Shown: positions 29,297 to 39,030, counted from the stretch's first letter. The stretch is 64,000 nucleotides of DNA from Methanosalsum zhilinae DSM 4017 (GCF_000217995.1 NC_015676.1:1094103-1158102), one strand, 5' to 3'. Numbers and translations: made by a program. Notes: generated by a model from the sequence alone, not told the origin.

Positions 29297-30080
29297 AGAT
29301 CTCGAAAACCTTTTAGATAAACTTGAATATAATGAAAAGGTCATAAAAAAAGTGACCGGTTTTGAAATAAAGCAAATATGTGAAGAGACATATGGTACAT
29401 TTCCAGATTCTGAGGTTGTAGGAATTGTCCCGGTAACTTCTGGAAATGGAATTATTGACAACTTTACGGCTTCACTTGCTGCGATTGTGAATCATTTCGG
29501 ACTGAAAGGATTCGTTACAGAGCATACTGACATATCCGGATATAATGAAGCTGTAAGCAGAAGAGCAGATATAATAATGATGGCAGACGACCATATTTTT
29601 ATTGCACATAATCTGAAGAACGGAAAGATATCCACTAATCATGAATGTACAGGAATCATCTATTCCGAAATAGCAGCCAGATACCTGCATGCAGATTCAA
29701 CTGATATACTTGTTATAGGGCTTGGAAGGGTTGGGTATGCCGGTGCCTCTCATCTTGCAAAAAAGGGATTTAACGTGTATGCATGCGATCCGAATATTGA
29801 ATTCCTCGAAAAAGCAGTAAAGGAACTTGGGGTCAAGCCCTATGAAAGAAATAGTGGAAAGAAATTTTCAATGATCATGGAAGCAACCCCATGCAAGGAT
29901 ACAATATCTGAAGGAATGGTTTCAGATAGATGCCTGGTGTCCACTCCTGGAATTCCGTGTGGACTTCCGGAAAATATAGGTAAAAAATATAAAGTAGATA
30001 TGGTAATGGAACCTCTTGTTATTGGAGTTGCTTCAATGCTCTACTCGGTATTTGATGAAACCGCAAAATTTAATGACTAG
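29277..30080 (+). CDS. pylD: PylD, pyrrolysine synthase
   Basis: The 267-residue NAD-dependent dehydrogenase oxidises the PylC product, closing the pyrroline ring. ALLTPEDLENLLDKL at the N terminus and the Rossmann loop VIGLGRVGYAGASHLAKKG are present, with VVGIVPVTSGNGIIDNF. The ATG at 29277 follows AGGAGA inside pylC. It ends in TAG. Confidence 0.95.
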   Translation: MALLTPEDLENLLDKLEYNEKVIKKVTGFEIKQICEETYGTFPDSEVVGIVPVTSGNGIIDNFTASLAAIVNHFGLKGFVTEHTDISGYNEAVSRRADIIMMADDHIFIAHNLKNGKISTNHECTGIIYSEIAARYLHADSTDILVIGLGRVGYAGASHLAKKGFNVYACDPNIEFLEKAVKELGVKPYERNSGKKFSMIMEATPCKDTISEGMVSDRCLVSTPGIPCGLPENIGKKYKVDMVMEPLVIGVASMLYSVFDETAKFND

Positions 30081-30169
30081 AGTGAGCATATGGAGTATTG
30101 ACAATAAATATTATAGTTTTTAGAATATAAATATATTTAAAATAAAATAATTTGTGGGGAAATATAATT

Positions 30170-30700
30170 ATGGTAGACAGAAGACGAAGAAGAAAAAGTT
30201 TTTTTGATGATTTCTTTGGTTCCGGATTTGAAGATTTTGAAAATATGATCGAAGAAATGATCGAAAAATTTGGAGTAGATGCAAATGAACTTTCACGACA
30301 CCCCTTTGTCTATGGTTTTTCACTCACACAGAAACCAGGTGAAGAGCCGGAAATCAGAGAATTTGGAAATGTCCCTTCCTCCAAGCGTGGAAATGATACA
30401 GAAGGACATAAGGTGCGGATTGATGAACGAAAGCCCTTAATAGACGTACTTGAAACAGATAGCGACATACATGTGATCGCTGAGATGCCTGGTATAGAAA
30501 AAGAAGATATAAGTCTAAACGCAACCGATTCTTCAGTTGAACTCAAAGCATCACGTGGTGATAGAAAATATTCAGAGTACATAGATCTGCCTGCAAAGAT
30601 CGATCCTGACACTGCAAAGGCAACTTACAAAAATGGTGTCCTAGAAATCATTTTCAAAAAATCAGCATCTCAAAAGAGCAAAACTATCGACATCGAATAA
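30170..30700 (+). CDS. Hsp20 (alpha-crystallin) chaperone
   Basis: The 176-residue protein starts MVDRRRRRKSFFDDFFG. Its alpha-crystallin domain includes VIAEMPGIEKEDISLNA, IDLPAKIDPDTAKATYKNG and VLEIIFKK. Such proteins hold unfolded clients under heat or salt stress. The start at 30170 follows GGGGAAA; the frame is open to 30152 with GTG. A clear terminator follows. Confidence 0.92.
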   Translation: MVDRRRRRKSFFDDFFGSGFEDFENMIEEMIEKFGVDANELSRHPFVYGFSLTQKPGEEPEIREFGNVPSSKRGNDTEGHKVRIDERKPLIDVLETDSDIHVIAEMPGIEKEDISLNATDSSVELKASRGDRKYSEYIDLPAKIDPDTAKATYKNGVLEIIFKKSASQKSKTIDIE

Positions 30701-30727
30701 AATGGGATTTGATCCCATTATTTTTTA
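30701..30727 (+). terminator. Intrinsic-type terminator of hsp20
   Basis: AATGGGAT and ATCCCATT form an 8-bp hairpin (3-nt loop) immediately after the hsp20 stop, followed by ATTTTTT. Confidence 0.65.
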
Positions 30728-30800
30728 ACAGCATAATAAACTCTTCTGGAAATAGATAACAAATGAACTTTTAAATCTTTAAAAAATGATTTATGGTGAA

Positions 30801-31118
30801 TCAATCGAATTCAATGCTAATGTTTTCAACCTTTTTTACAAGAGATTTTGACATCATTCCCATTTCTAAATAACATGCATGAAGAACAGCACATGGTACC
30901 AGACATGTAGGAGTACATTCTGCTTCCTGGGCTTTCTGTGTTACATAATTATCCCTGAATCCAAAGATTTCAGATATTGGTACCTCCATGTGTGACATTT
31001 TCTGGATCTTTTTACATGGAGTCTTGATATTGATTTCTATGGTATCTCCTTTCATTTCTCCCTTTATTTTATGGACAAAGTCACACACATTTGAGTTAAC
31101 GGTAAGTTCTGATGTCAT
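30801..31118 (-). CDS. Small cysteine-rich protein of unknown function
   Basis: The 105-residue protein has five cysteines in its C-terminal half, four of them in CTPTCLVPCAVLHAC, and two more earlier (NVCDFV, TPCKKIQ). A metal or Fe-S site is possible. I recall uncharacterised methanogen proteins with this pattern but cannot name the family safely. No signal peptide is seen. The gene stands alone between hsp20 and the Mrp operon. Confidence 0.6.
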   Translation of the reverse strand: MTSELTVNSNVCDFVHKIKGEMKGDTIEINIKTPCKKIQKMSHMEVPISEIFGFRDNYVTQKAQEAECTPTCLVPCAVLHACYLEMGMMSKSLVKKVENISIEFD

Positions 31119-31372
31119 GTCGCTATCATTCCTTCGTAAAGCTTTTTGATTTTATTAGTAATTATTAAATAGTAGATAAGTACCTATATACGTTTGATTT
31201 TACATCCCTATATACCTATCGTATGCAACAATTACTCTGTACCTAAGATGCAGAAAAACTTATTGAAACGTTTATCAGTTTAGATAAATAAATCACCATC
31301 TAAATATTTATAATTATAATACATTACAATAAGAGAAAAAGAATATATATCTTTAAAGGGATTAGGGATTCC

Positions 31373-33745
31373 ATGGATCAATCGGTTGCAATTATACTGG
31401 CTATTTTTCTACCGTTCATATTTGCAATCCTGGTTCCATATGTAGAAAAAATTTTCAAACATCGTATTGGGTGGTATGCTTCTTTTACTGCCTTGCTGAC
31501 CTTTATTCTTATAGCAACTGCTGCTCCAACAATTATTGCAGGGAAAACTGTACAGTATTCAGTCAAATGGCTTCCAAGTGTCGGAGTGGATTTTGGTATA
31601 TATGTAGATGGCCTCAGTCTATTAATTGCGTTTCTAGCCTCTGGAATTGCAATTATGATAATGGCCTATTCCAATGAATACATGTCTCATAAAGAGGATC
31701 TTGCAGCATACTACAAGTATATCTTGCTTTTCATGGGATCCATGATTGGAATGGTTTTTTCTGCAAACACAATACAGCTATTCATATTCTGGGAGCTAAC
31801 CAGTATTACTTCATTTCTTTTAATCGGATACTGGAAACATAAACCTCAATCAGTATATGGGGCAAAGAAATCACTTATTCTCTCAGCCGGTTGTGGTGGC
31901 CTAGTAATGTTTGTAGGCTTTTTGCTTCTCCGGTCTATAACCGGTACTTTTGATATTCCCACCATTATTTCAGATCCTTCAATGATTAGCACAATCCAGG
32001 GGCATGAATTATTTGTAATAACACTTGTCTTTATATTCATAGGCGCAGCAGCTAAATCTGCGCAGGGGCCTTTTTATATATGGCTGCCAAACGCAATGGA
32101 AGCTCCGACACCTGTTAGTGCCTTTTTGCATTCCGCCACCATGGTAAAAGCAGGTCTGTACCTGGTAGCCCGGGTCCACCCTATATTTTCAGGTACTGAA
32201 GCGTGGTTGATTCTAGTTGCAGGTACCGGGATGATCACAATGATAGGAGCTGGGTTTCTGGCTCTTCGTCAAACTGACATCAAAGGCTTACTTGCATATT
32301 CCACAATAAGCCAGCTGGCCTATATTATGACAATGTACGGATATACCACATACCAGGAGCCAGGTATAGGAGTGACTGCAGCAACCTTTCACTTATTAAA
32401 CCATGCAACATTTAAAGCAACATTATTTTTGATGGTTGGTATTGTAGCCCATGAAGCAGCAACAAGGGACATCAGAAAACTCGGGGGCTTACGTCGCGAG
32501 ATGCCATTCACATTTATTATTGCAACTATTGGAGCTCTTGCCATGGCCGGGGTTCCACCTCTTAATGGTTTTCTTAGTAAAGAGATGTTCTACGAGTCTT
32601 CTGTAGTGATGGGAAATACCCTTGGTACCCCTTACACATTTATCATACCAGCAGTAGCGGTACTGGGAGGAGTACTTACATTTGCTTATTCAATAAAAAT
32701 AATTGATGGGATTTTTCTTGGAAAAAGACAGGATGACCATCTGCCAAAAAAAATACATGATCCATCTGCAGTTATGCTTGTTCCAACCGCAGCCCTTGCA
32801 TTTTTAGTAGTTCTGTTTGGAGTATTCCCCTCAATTCCAGTAAACCTTATAATAGAACCAGCTGTAGCTGGGATCCTCTTAGAGACAGTGTCACTGAACG
32901 TTAAATTATGGCATGGTTTGACTCCGGAGCTTTTCATGACCGTAATTACATTCGTGCTGGGAATACTTCTATACACAAAATATGATGATATAGCCAGATG
33001 GCAGGATAGATTCAATGTAAGACACCCAAGGATCAGTATCAACTATTATTATGATAAAATAGTGGGCAATGCTACCTACAATGCTGGCCTATTTTCTAGT
33101 AAATTCCAGATAGGACCGGTTAAATATTATATGATCCCAATTCTTCTGCTGGCAATATTATCAATCCTGATCCCGATCACACTACTTTCTCTAGAAATGT
33201 TGCCGGTAACATTAAACTTTGAAATACCTCCTTATGAGCTGATCGTGTTCTTACTAATAATAATCACAGCTCTTCTAGCGGCAATATTGCCATCATATCT
33301 ACCAGCTGTAATTGCGGTATCTGCAATGGGATTCCTGGTAGGAATTGTCTTCATATTCTTCCTGGCACCGGATCTTGCAATCACTCAAATACTTGTAGAA
33401 ACACTTACTACAATCATATTTGTTCTTGTGATAGCAAAAGTACCACAGACATTCAAAGAGCACATCCCAAGGGGGACCCTAATAAGAGATATTTTAATTT
33501 CAGTAACTGTTGCTTCAACGGTTTTTATTATAATGCTTTATGCGGCCCAAGGAATTATACCACCATTTGAGTCGGTATCACACTACTTCCTGGAAAAAAG
33601 CGTCCTTCTGACGGGGGGGCACAATGTTGTTAATGTAATTCTTGTAGACTTTAGAAGTTTTGATACCCTTGGTGAAATTGCTGTGATATTCCTTGCTGCA
33701 CTTGGCGTCTACAACCTGATACACAGCAGGGGGGAAAGAAAATGA
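31373..33745 (+). CDS. mrpA: Mrp Na+/H+ antiporter subunit A
   Basis: The 790-residue protein has a NuoL-like proton channel domain (about 1-480; IFWELTSITSFLLIGYW, GPFYIWLPNAMEAPTPVSA) and a C-terminal MrpA extension with MbhD/MbhE-like segments (FLAPDLAITQILVETLTTI). It is the main ion-path subunit of the multisubunit antiporter that expels Na+. It opens a seven-gene operon with overlapping ends; mrpB starts 4 nt inside its 3' end. Confidence 0.93.
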   Translation: MDQSVAIILAIFLPFIFAILVPYVEKIFKHRIGWYASFTALLTFILIATAAPTIIAGKTVQYSVKWLPSVGVDFGIYVDGLSLLIAFLASGIAIMIMAYSNEYMSHKEDLAAYYKYILLFMGSMIGMVFSANTIQLFIFWELTSITSFLLIGYWKHKPQSVYGAKKSLILSAGCGGLVMFVGFLLLRSITGTFDIPTIISDPSMISTIQGHELFVITLVFIFIGAAAKSAQGPFYIWLPNAMEAPTPVSAFLHSATMVKAGLYLVARVHPIFSGTEAWLILVAGTGMITMIGAGFLALRQTDIKGLLAYSTISQLAYIMTMYGYTTYQEPGIGVTAATFHLLNHATFKATLFLMVGIVAHEAATRDIRKLGGLRREMPFTFIIATIGALAMAGVPPLNGFLSKEMFYESSVVMGNTLGTPYTFIIPAVAVLGGVLTFAYSIKIIDGIFLGKRQDDHLPKKIHDPSAVMLVPTAALAFLVVLFGVFPSIPVNLIIEPAVAGILLETVSLNVKLWHGLTPELFMTVITFVLGILLYTKYDDIARWQDRFNVRHPRISINYYYDKIVGNATYNAGLFSSKFQIGPVKYYMIPILLLAILSILIPITLLSLEMLPVTLNFEIPPYELIVFLLIIITALLAAILPSYLPAVIAVSAMGFLVGIVFIFFLAPDLAITQILVETLTTIIFVLVIAKVPQTFKEHIPRGTLIRDILISVTVASTVFIIMLYAAQGIIPPFESVSHYFLEKSVLLTGGHNVVNVILVDFRSFDTLGEIAVIFLAALGVYNLIHSRGERK

Positions 33746-34158
33746 CAACACTCATTACCAGAACGATTACTAAAATATGCGTTCCACTGTGTGTATTTTT
33801 TTCTATTTCATTGCTACTTACAGGACATGACAAGCCAGGTGGCGGATTTATAGGAGGGGTCATGTTTGCAGCTTCAATTTCACTGCTATATATCTCATTT
33901 GGGCTGGAAGATTCAAAAAAATATTTTAATCCTGACTGGAGCCGTTATTTCAGCATTGGCCTTTTACTGGCTACCCTTGCAGGTCTTGGGTCGGTATTTG
34001 CAGGATATAATTTCTTCAGAAGTGCCTTCACATTTGTCAATATTCCACTAATAGGAGAACTGGAAATATCTTCGGCTATTGTATTTGATATAGGTGTGTA
34101 TCTTGTAGTTATTGGTGGATTACTGTTCATTTTCAAAAAAGTTGGTGATGATCAATGA
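33742..34158 (+). CDS. mrpB: Mrp antiporter subunit B
   Basis: A 138-residue membrane protein with LLTGHDKPGGGFIGGVMFAAS, the conserved MnhB motif, and four hydrophobic segments. Start and stop overlap neighbouring genes by four bases on both sides, indicating translational coupling in the Mrp operon. Confidence 0.93.
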   Translation: MTTLITRTITKICVPLCVFFSISLLLTGHDKPGGGFIGGVMFAASISLLYISFGLEDSKKYFNPDWSRYFSIGLLLATLAGLGSVFAGYNFFRSAFTFVNIPLIGELEISSAIVFDIGVYLVVIGGLLFIFKKVGDDQ

Positions 34159-34568
34159 ATATCTTCTTACTACTTACAATATCAATTGCTTTTGGAATTG
34201 GCACATTCCTGATCCTAAGAAGAGATATCATTAAGATGATCATTGGTATTGTGATTCTATCCCATTCAGTCCACATGATGATCGTAGCAATGGGAGCATT
34301 TGACGGAATAAAAGCGCCAATTATTGAAGGATCCCCTGATAAAGAATCAGGAATTATTTTCCAGGATTCTCTGGCCGAAGGAATTCTTGCACCTGTGGTT
34401 CCTCACACAACAGAAGTATTGCATATGGACCCTCTTGTCCAGGCTATTGTGCTAACAGCTATTGTGATTAATCTGGCAATAACAGCGTTTCTGTTAATAC
34501 TTGCATACCGGATATATGAAGAATATGGAACTATGGACGCTGACGAATTGCGGAGGCTAAGGGGATGA
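34155..34568 (+). CDS. mrpC: Mrp antiporter subunit C (NuoK-like)
   Basis: A 137-residue NuoK/MnhC-type subunit with three membrane helices. LVQAIVLTAIVINLAITAFLL matches MnhC in its third helix (read as DPLVQAIVLTAIVI). A longer loop between helices two and three (residues about 55-90) is polar. Overlaps mrpB and mrpD by 4 nt. Confidence 0.92.
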   Translation: MNIFLLLTISIAFGIGTFLILRRDIIKMIIGIVILSHSVHMMIVAMGAFDGIKAPIIEGSPDKESGIIFQDSLAEGILAPVVPHTTEVLHMDPLVQAIVLTAIVINLAITAFLLILAYRIYEEYGTMDADELRRLRG

Positions 34569-36100
34569 ATTTTCTGGATCATGTAGTAGTATTATTGATA
34601 GCCATTCCCATTTTAGTGGCAGCTCTAATGGTTATAATAAGACCATTTCCTAATATCCAGAAATGGCTGAACCTGACAGTTTCAATTGTGCTCTTTATCC
34701 TAAGTGTTCACCTCTTCATGCAAGTATGGAATAACGGAATAATTGTTTACGATCTGGGAAATTGGGGTAAATATGGGATTATTCTGGTAGCAGATCTCCT
34801 CAGCTCAGGTATGGTTGCACTAAGTTCAGTAATTACATTTCTTGCATTATTGTTTTCCATTGATTACATAGAAAAAAAATCACTCAATTCAACATATCAT
34901 TCCCTGTTCAATCTGCTGGTAGCAGGGCTGAATGGTACATTTCTTACAGGCGACCTGTTCAATCTATTTGTATTCTTCGAAATACTGCTCATAGCCTCAT
35001 GCGGTCTGCTGATCGCAAATGAAAAACTTGAGATCACGCCCAGCTCCCATAAAATGGAAGCGGTATACAAATATCTTGTATTGAACATAGTAGCCACCCT
35101 GTTCATGCTAATTGCAATTGCTTCCCTATACGCTACTGTAGGTACTCTTAACATGGCAGACATGGCAGCTAAAATAGCCCTGATGAATGAAGAAGGAACA
35201 CTTCCATGGCACTTAATTCCAACAGCGTTATTATTTATGGTGGTCTTTGGAAATAAAGCTGCCATTTTTCCACTTCATTTCTGGCTCCCTGATGCTCATC
35301 CAACAGCACCATCCCCGGTTAGTGCGATATTGAGCGGGATACTCATAAAAGTGGGAGCATATGGGTTTATAAGATTCTATTATCTGATATTTGAAGGAAA
35401 CCTTTCGGTTTTTCAGCCCATAATAATATTCCTGGGTCTTGCAACAATTATTATAGGTTCAGTATCTGCAGTGGGACAGGATGATATTAAAAAAGTACTG
35501 GCATATCACAGTATAGGCCAGATAGGATATGTATTCATCGGGATTGGTATGGGAACTGCATATGCTCTTGCAGCATCGATAGTATACCTGATGAACCACG
35601 CAATCTCAAAGTCAATGCTTTTTCTGGTTTCAGGATGTATCGTTCATAAGATTGGAACGCGTGACATGAGAAAAATAGGTGGACTATCAAGTAGTGAACC
35701 ATTTCTTGGACTAATGTTTCTTATAGGAATTATGTCAATTGCAGGCTTGCCTCCAACGTCAGGCTTTATCGCAAAGTTTGTACTATTTGATGCAGGAATA
35801 GACGGAAAATTCTATATACCAGTACTGATTGCAGTAATATTTTCACTGTTCACACTTTTTTCCATGTTCAAATCGTGGCAGAGAATATTCTGGGGGGAAA
35901 TAAAGGATAATGTTTTTGATGATACACATATCCATGAAAATTCGCATATGATGCTGCTCACCCTGGTCATAATGGCGATTATTATACTTGCTATAGGATT
36001 GTATGCAGAACCAATACTTGCAATTACAATCGAAACCGCAAATCAAATCCTTGATCCTCAGGCTTATATAGATGCGGTGCTTGAAGTGGAGGTAAGATAA
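34565..36100 (+). CDS. mrpD: Mrp antiporter subunit D (NuoM/N-like)
   Basis: A 511-residue proton-channel subunit with about 14 helices. NLFVFFEILLIASCGLL, PLHFWLPDAHPTAPSPVSA and AISKSMLFLVSG are typical of MnhD. It pairs with MrpA in ion translocation. It overlaps mrpC by 4 nt and is followed by mrpE after 2 nt. Confidence 0.93.
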   Translation: MNFLDHVVVLLIAIPILVAALMVIIRPFPNIQKWLNLTVSIVLFILSVHLFMQVWNNGIIVYDLGNWGKYGIILVADLLSSGMVALSSVITFLALLFSIDYIEKKSLNSTYHSLFNLLVAGLNGTFLTGDLFNLFVFFEILLIASCGLLIANEKLEITPSSHKMEAVYKYLVLNIVATLFMLIAIASLYATVGTLNMADMAAKIALMNEEGTLPWHLIPTALLFMVVFGNKAAIFPLHFWLPDAHPTAPSPVSAILSGILIKVGAYGFIRFYYLIFEGNLSVFQPIIIFLGLATIIIGSVSAVGQDDIKKVLAYHSIGQIGYVFIGIGMGTAYALAASIVYLMNHAISKSMLFLVSGCIVHKIGTRDMRKIGGLSSSEPFLGLMFLIGIMSIAGLPPTSGFIAKFVLFDAGIDGKFYIPVLIAVIFSLFTLFSMFKSWQRIFWGEIKDNVFDDTHIHENSHMMLLTLVIMAIIILAIGLYAEPILAITIETANQILDPQAYIDAVLEVEVR

Positions 36101-36102
36101 TA

Positions 36103-36597
36103 ATGAAAAGATACTTATTATTCTCCATAGCATTTGGCGCTCTCTGGTGCGGTGTTCATGGTATTGTTGACCTGAGCAATTTCTTGTTTGGGATGTTTCT
36201 GGGATTTTTTGTAATTGTGGCACTTAAAAGCCTTTATAATTTTGATGAAGAGATTTCATTCATTAGTGTTTTGGCCAGAATACCCAGTAAAATCAAATTT
36301 GGCATGGTTCTGGTAATAGAGATACTAAAGGCAAATATAATACTTGCAAAAATCGTATTAAGTCCAAAGCTTAACATAAAACCAGGGACAATCGAATATC
36401 CCCTTGACGTAAAAAGTGATACTGGAATTACAGTAATAGCCAATACTATCTCATTGACCCCTGGAACAATCACACTGGATGTATCAGAAGACAGGTCTAT
36501 GCTGTACATACACACCATAAATGTTGAGGATCCAGATGAAATGAGGGAAAATATAAAGAATAAGCTTGAAAAATATGTGGTGGAGGCTTTCGAATGA
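36103..36597 (+). CDS. mrpE: Mrp antiporter subunit E
   Basis: A 164-residue MnhE with two N-terminal helices, KFGMVLVIEILKANIILAK and the conserved TVIANTISLTPGTITLDV segment. The C-terminal domain is cytoplasmic. It overlaps mrpF by 4 nt. Confidence 0.9.
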   Translation: MKRYLLFSIAFGALWCGVHGIVDLSNFLFGMFLGFFVIVALKSLYNFDEEISFISVLARIPSKIKFGMVLVIEILKANIILAKIVLSPKLNIKPGTIEYPLDVKSDTGITVIANTISLTPGTITLDVSEDRSMLYIHTINVEDPDEMRENIKNKLEKYVVEAFE

Positions 36598-36860
36598 GCT
36601 CAATCTTATTAAATTTTGCACTTACCTTCATGGCTTTTGCACTTGTCCCATGTATTTATAGAATCATTCGTGGCCCTACAATACCAGATAGAGTTGTTGC
36701 CCTGGATGCCATGGCAATGGTTATCGTTGTTATGCTGGGTGTTTTCTCCTATGTAAGGGATTCGGTGTATTTCATGGATGCAGCACTGGTTCTTGCAATC
36801 ATTGCTTTTGTTGGAACAATTGCAATTGCAAAATATATTGACAAGGGTGTGGTATTCTGA
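36594..36860 (+). CDS. mrpF: Mrp antiporter subunit F
   Basis: An 88-residue protein with three helices and the MnhF motif RIIRGPTIPDRVVALDA. It ends with a TGA at 36858-36860, where the reading frame of mrpG is already open. Confidence 0.92.
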   Translation: MSSILLNFALTFMAFALVPCIYRIIRGPTIPDRVVALDAMAMVIVVMLGVFSYVRDSVYFMDAALVLAIIAFVGTIAIAKYIDKGVVF

Positions 36861-37231
36861 TAATTCCTGAATCATCGATCAACCTTCTCAGTGATGCAAT
36901 TCTGATTATGGGTCTTTTTTTTGTGTTCCTTGGTATGGTAGGGCTTCTGAGGATGCCTGATGTGTACAATCGTCTACATACAACTACCAAGATAGGTACC
37001 CTTGGTGCCTTTGGAGTAATGATCAGCCTCTTTGTCAGAGTTGGTCTTGAGCCCATAGGCATTAAAGCTCTTACTCTTGGCCTCTTTCTTATGCTTACCG
37101 CACCCATTGCAGCCCATATGATCGGGAGGGCAGCATTCCATCATGGAATTTCCGTAAGCTACGGAGAGAGAGTCATAGATGATTATAAAGATGCATGTGA
37201 AAGTGAAGAATGTACAGAATCTGAAAAGTAA
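36857..37231 (+). CDS. mrpG: Mrp antiporter subunit G, apparent non-AUG start
   Basis: MnhG motif GLLRMPDVYNRLH is followed by LGAFGVMISL and two further helices, with a polar tail. The first ATG in frame (36908) leaves only 11 residues ahead of the motif, cutting the first membrane helix short. Codons back to a TGA at 36839 include no ATG, GTG or TTG; CTG (36857) or ATT (36854), 4-7 nt after GGTG, would give the usual N terminus. I place the start at CTG with low certainty; the gene itself is sure. Confidence 0.8.
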   Translation: MIIPESSINLLSDAILIMGLFFVFLGMVGLLRMPDVYNRLHTTTKIGTLGAFGVMISLFVRVGLEPIGIKALTLGLFLMLTAPIAAHMIGRAAFHHGISVSYGERVIDDYKDACESEECTESEK

Positions 37232-37372
37232 ACAATAACTGTTACAATACAGGTCCACATTTATGATTGTACAATAATATAGTAGTTGTATTATAGCCGT
37301 ACATATCCTATCTAAGGATTCAGAATAGAGTTTAAAAATCCAATTTAGATTTCAATTATATAGAACTATTTT

Positions 37373-37438
37373 CGTGAGCGGGTTGGGGAGTGGGGGTAAA
37401 TTTGGGAGTGGGGTTTAAAAAAGAGTAACCCGCTCACG
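37373..37438. other. G-quadruplex motif inside a 12-bp perfect inverted repeat
   Basis: CGTGAGCGGGTT (37373-37384) and AACCCGCTCACG (37427-37438) are perfect complements. Between them, four G-runs sit at 37385-37388, 37392-37396, 37404-37406 and 37410-37413, separated by loops AGT, a 7-nt A/T stretch and AGT, a good G-quadruplex pattern on the plus strand. It lies 140 nt after mrpG and 180 nt before Sua5 in an otherwise A+T-rich 389-nt gap with no gene. It has no T-run after it, so it is not an obvious terminator. It could be a structured RNA or a regulatory DNA element. Confidence 0.75.
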
Positions 37439-37620
37439 TTAGAATCACCAACGTAGTTATATTATATAAAGTTTACTTAATTCTACATAATTAATCAGAT
37501 TTTTTTCTTAGTATTAATATAAGTTATTTCTGGTAATTTTAAAGAGAAGTGTTTGGGGACAGCCATAATTTAAAATATCACTTTATGCAATATCATTGCT
37601 AATCAAATTGGACAGCACAA

Positions 37621-38709
37621 ATGATCAAAGAAATGATACACAAAAAACACACTCGTATTTTTAATGTGAACAACAATCAATTTGAACAAACAATTGAAGC
37701 AGCTTCACAGATTATTAAAGATGCAGGCACCGTTGCATTTCCAACTGAAACAGTGTACGGACTGGGAGCAAATGCGCTAGATCCTGTGGCAGTGAACAAA
37801 ATATTCAGGGCAAAGGGCAGACCCGCGGATAATCCATTAATAGTTCATATTGCCACAAAAAAACAGCTTTTTGAGATAGCAAAAAATATACCTACAGAAG
37901 CTTTAGATCTTATCGATACCTTCTGGCCCGGTCCGCTTACAATAATTCTAAACCGTAGAAGATGTGTACCCAATATTACCACCGGTGGACTGGATACTGT
38001 TGCTGTAAGAATGCCATCTAACAGAATAGCAATTGAATTAATTAAAAGAGCAAATACTCCCATCGCAGCTCCCAGCGCAAACATTTCCGGAAGACCCAGT
38101 CCCACCAATGCACAGCATGTAATTGCAGATATGGAAGGAAAGATTGATGCAATAATCGATGGTGGTAGCGTTGAGATAGGAATTGAATCGACTGTGCTTG
38201 ACCTTACATCTATAAAGCCAACAATATTAAGACCTGGAGAAATTGGAATTGCAGACCTTAAAGAGCATATGAAAGATATTGTAATTGGATATACAGATAA
38301 TCAAACTGACAGGGCAGATAAAGTAAAATCACCTGGAATGAAATATACTCATTATTCTCCAAAGGCAAAGTTAATTCTGATTGAAAGTAAAAGCAATGAT
38401 AGATCAATATCACAGGAAATTGAAAAACTATATTCAGAAATGAACGATTGTGGCATAAAAATAGGTCTTTTACTGACGGAAGAAAACGCTAAATTTATTT
38501 TAGATGGAAAAATGCCGGAATACATATTTTCCCTTGGAAAAAAAAATGAGCCTGAGCAGGCTGCAAGAAATCTATTCATGGGTCTTAGGCATCTTGATAA
38601 TCATGATGTTGATATTATCATAGTTGATGGACAGATAAAGAATGAGGGGATTGGCATAGCAGTAATGAACCGGATGAAAAAGGCAGCAAACGAGCATATT
38701 TTGGTTTAG
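37621..38709 (+). CDS. Threonylcarbamoyl-AMP synthase (Sua5 type)
   Basis: A 362-residue protein with the YrdC/Sua5 domain (AGTVAFPTETVYGLGANAL, KGRPADNPLIVHI, APSANISGRPSPT) and a C-terminal Sua5 domain after about residue 235. It makes the intermediate for the t6A modification at position 37 of ANN-decoding tRNAs. The gene ends in TAG. Confidence 0.93.
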   Translation: MIKEMIHKKHTRIFNVNNNQFEQTIEAASQIIKDAGTVAFPTETVYGLGANALDPVAVNKIFRAKGRPADNPLIVHIATKKQLFEIAKNIPTEALDLIDTFWPGPLTIILNRRRCVPNITTGGLDTVAVRMPSNRIAIELIKRANTPIAAPSANISGRPSPTNAQHVIADMEGKIDAIIDGGSVEIGIESTVLDLTSIKPTILRPGEIGIADLKEHMKDIVIGYTDNQTDRADKVKSPGMKYTHYSPKAKLILIESKSNDRSISQEIEKLYSEMNDCGIKIGLLLTEENAKFILDGKMPEYIFSLGKKNEPEQAARNLFMGLRHLDNHDVDIIIVDGQIKNEGIGIAVMNRMKKAANEHILV

Positions 38710-38719
38710 GGTGAAACAT

Positions 38720-38953
38720 ATGAAAAACAATAAGAAAAACAACCTTGTTGAAAGGCAGAGATATCAAACATTGCTTAAAAGAAACCGAAAGATCAGTCAG
38801 GTAAATATATTTATTATTGGTTCTGCCCTTGTAGCACATTACGCAGGTTATGAAAACATCGCATCTCCGCTCCTCTGGCTGGGTATTATACTGCTGATCT
38901 ACACGATTGGGTCAAATCTGCTAATAAGGCATAAGATAAAAAAAATGAGATAA
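38720..38953 (+). CDS. Small two-helix membrane protein
   Basis: A 77-residue protein with a basic N terminus (MKNNKKNNLVERQRYQ), two hydrophobic segments (VNIFIIGSALVAHYAGY and PLLWLGIILLIYTIGSNLLI) and a basic tail. No family recognised. GGTGA, overlapping the 3' end of Sua5, lies 6 nt before ATG 38720; the GTG at 38711 is a less likely start. Confidence 0.6.
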   Translation: MKNNKKNNLVERQRYQTLLKRNRKISQVNIFIIGSALVAHYAGYENIASPLLWLGIILLIYTIGSNLLIRHKIKKMR

Positions 38954-39030
38954 TTTTGAAAAGGTTTTTTGAGGATGTTTCTTTAAAATATCTTAATTTA
39001 AACAATCTATAATGCCTTGTCAGATATGAG

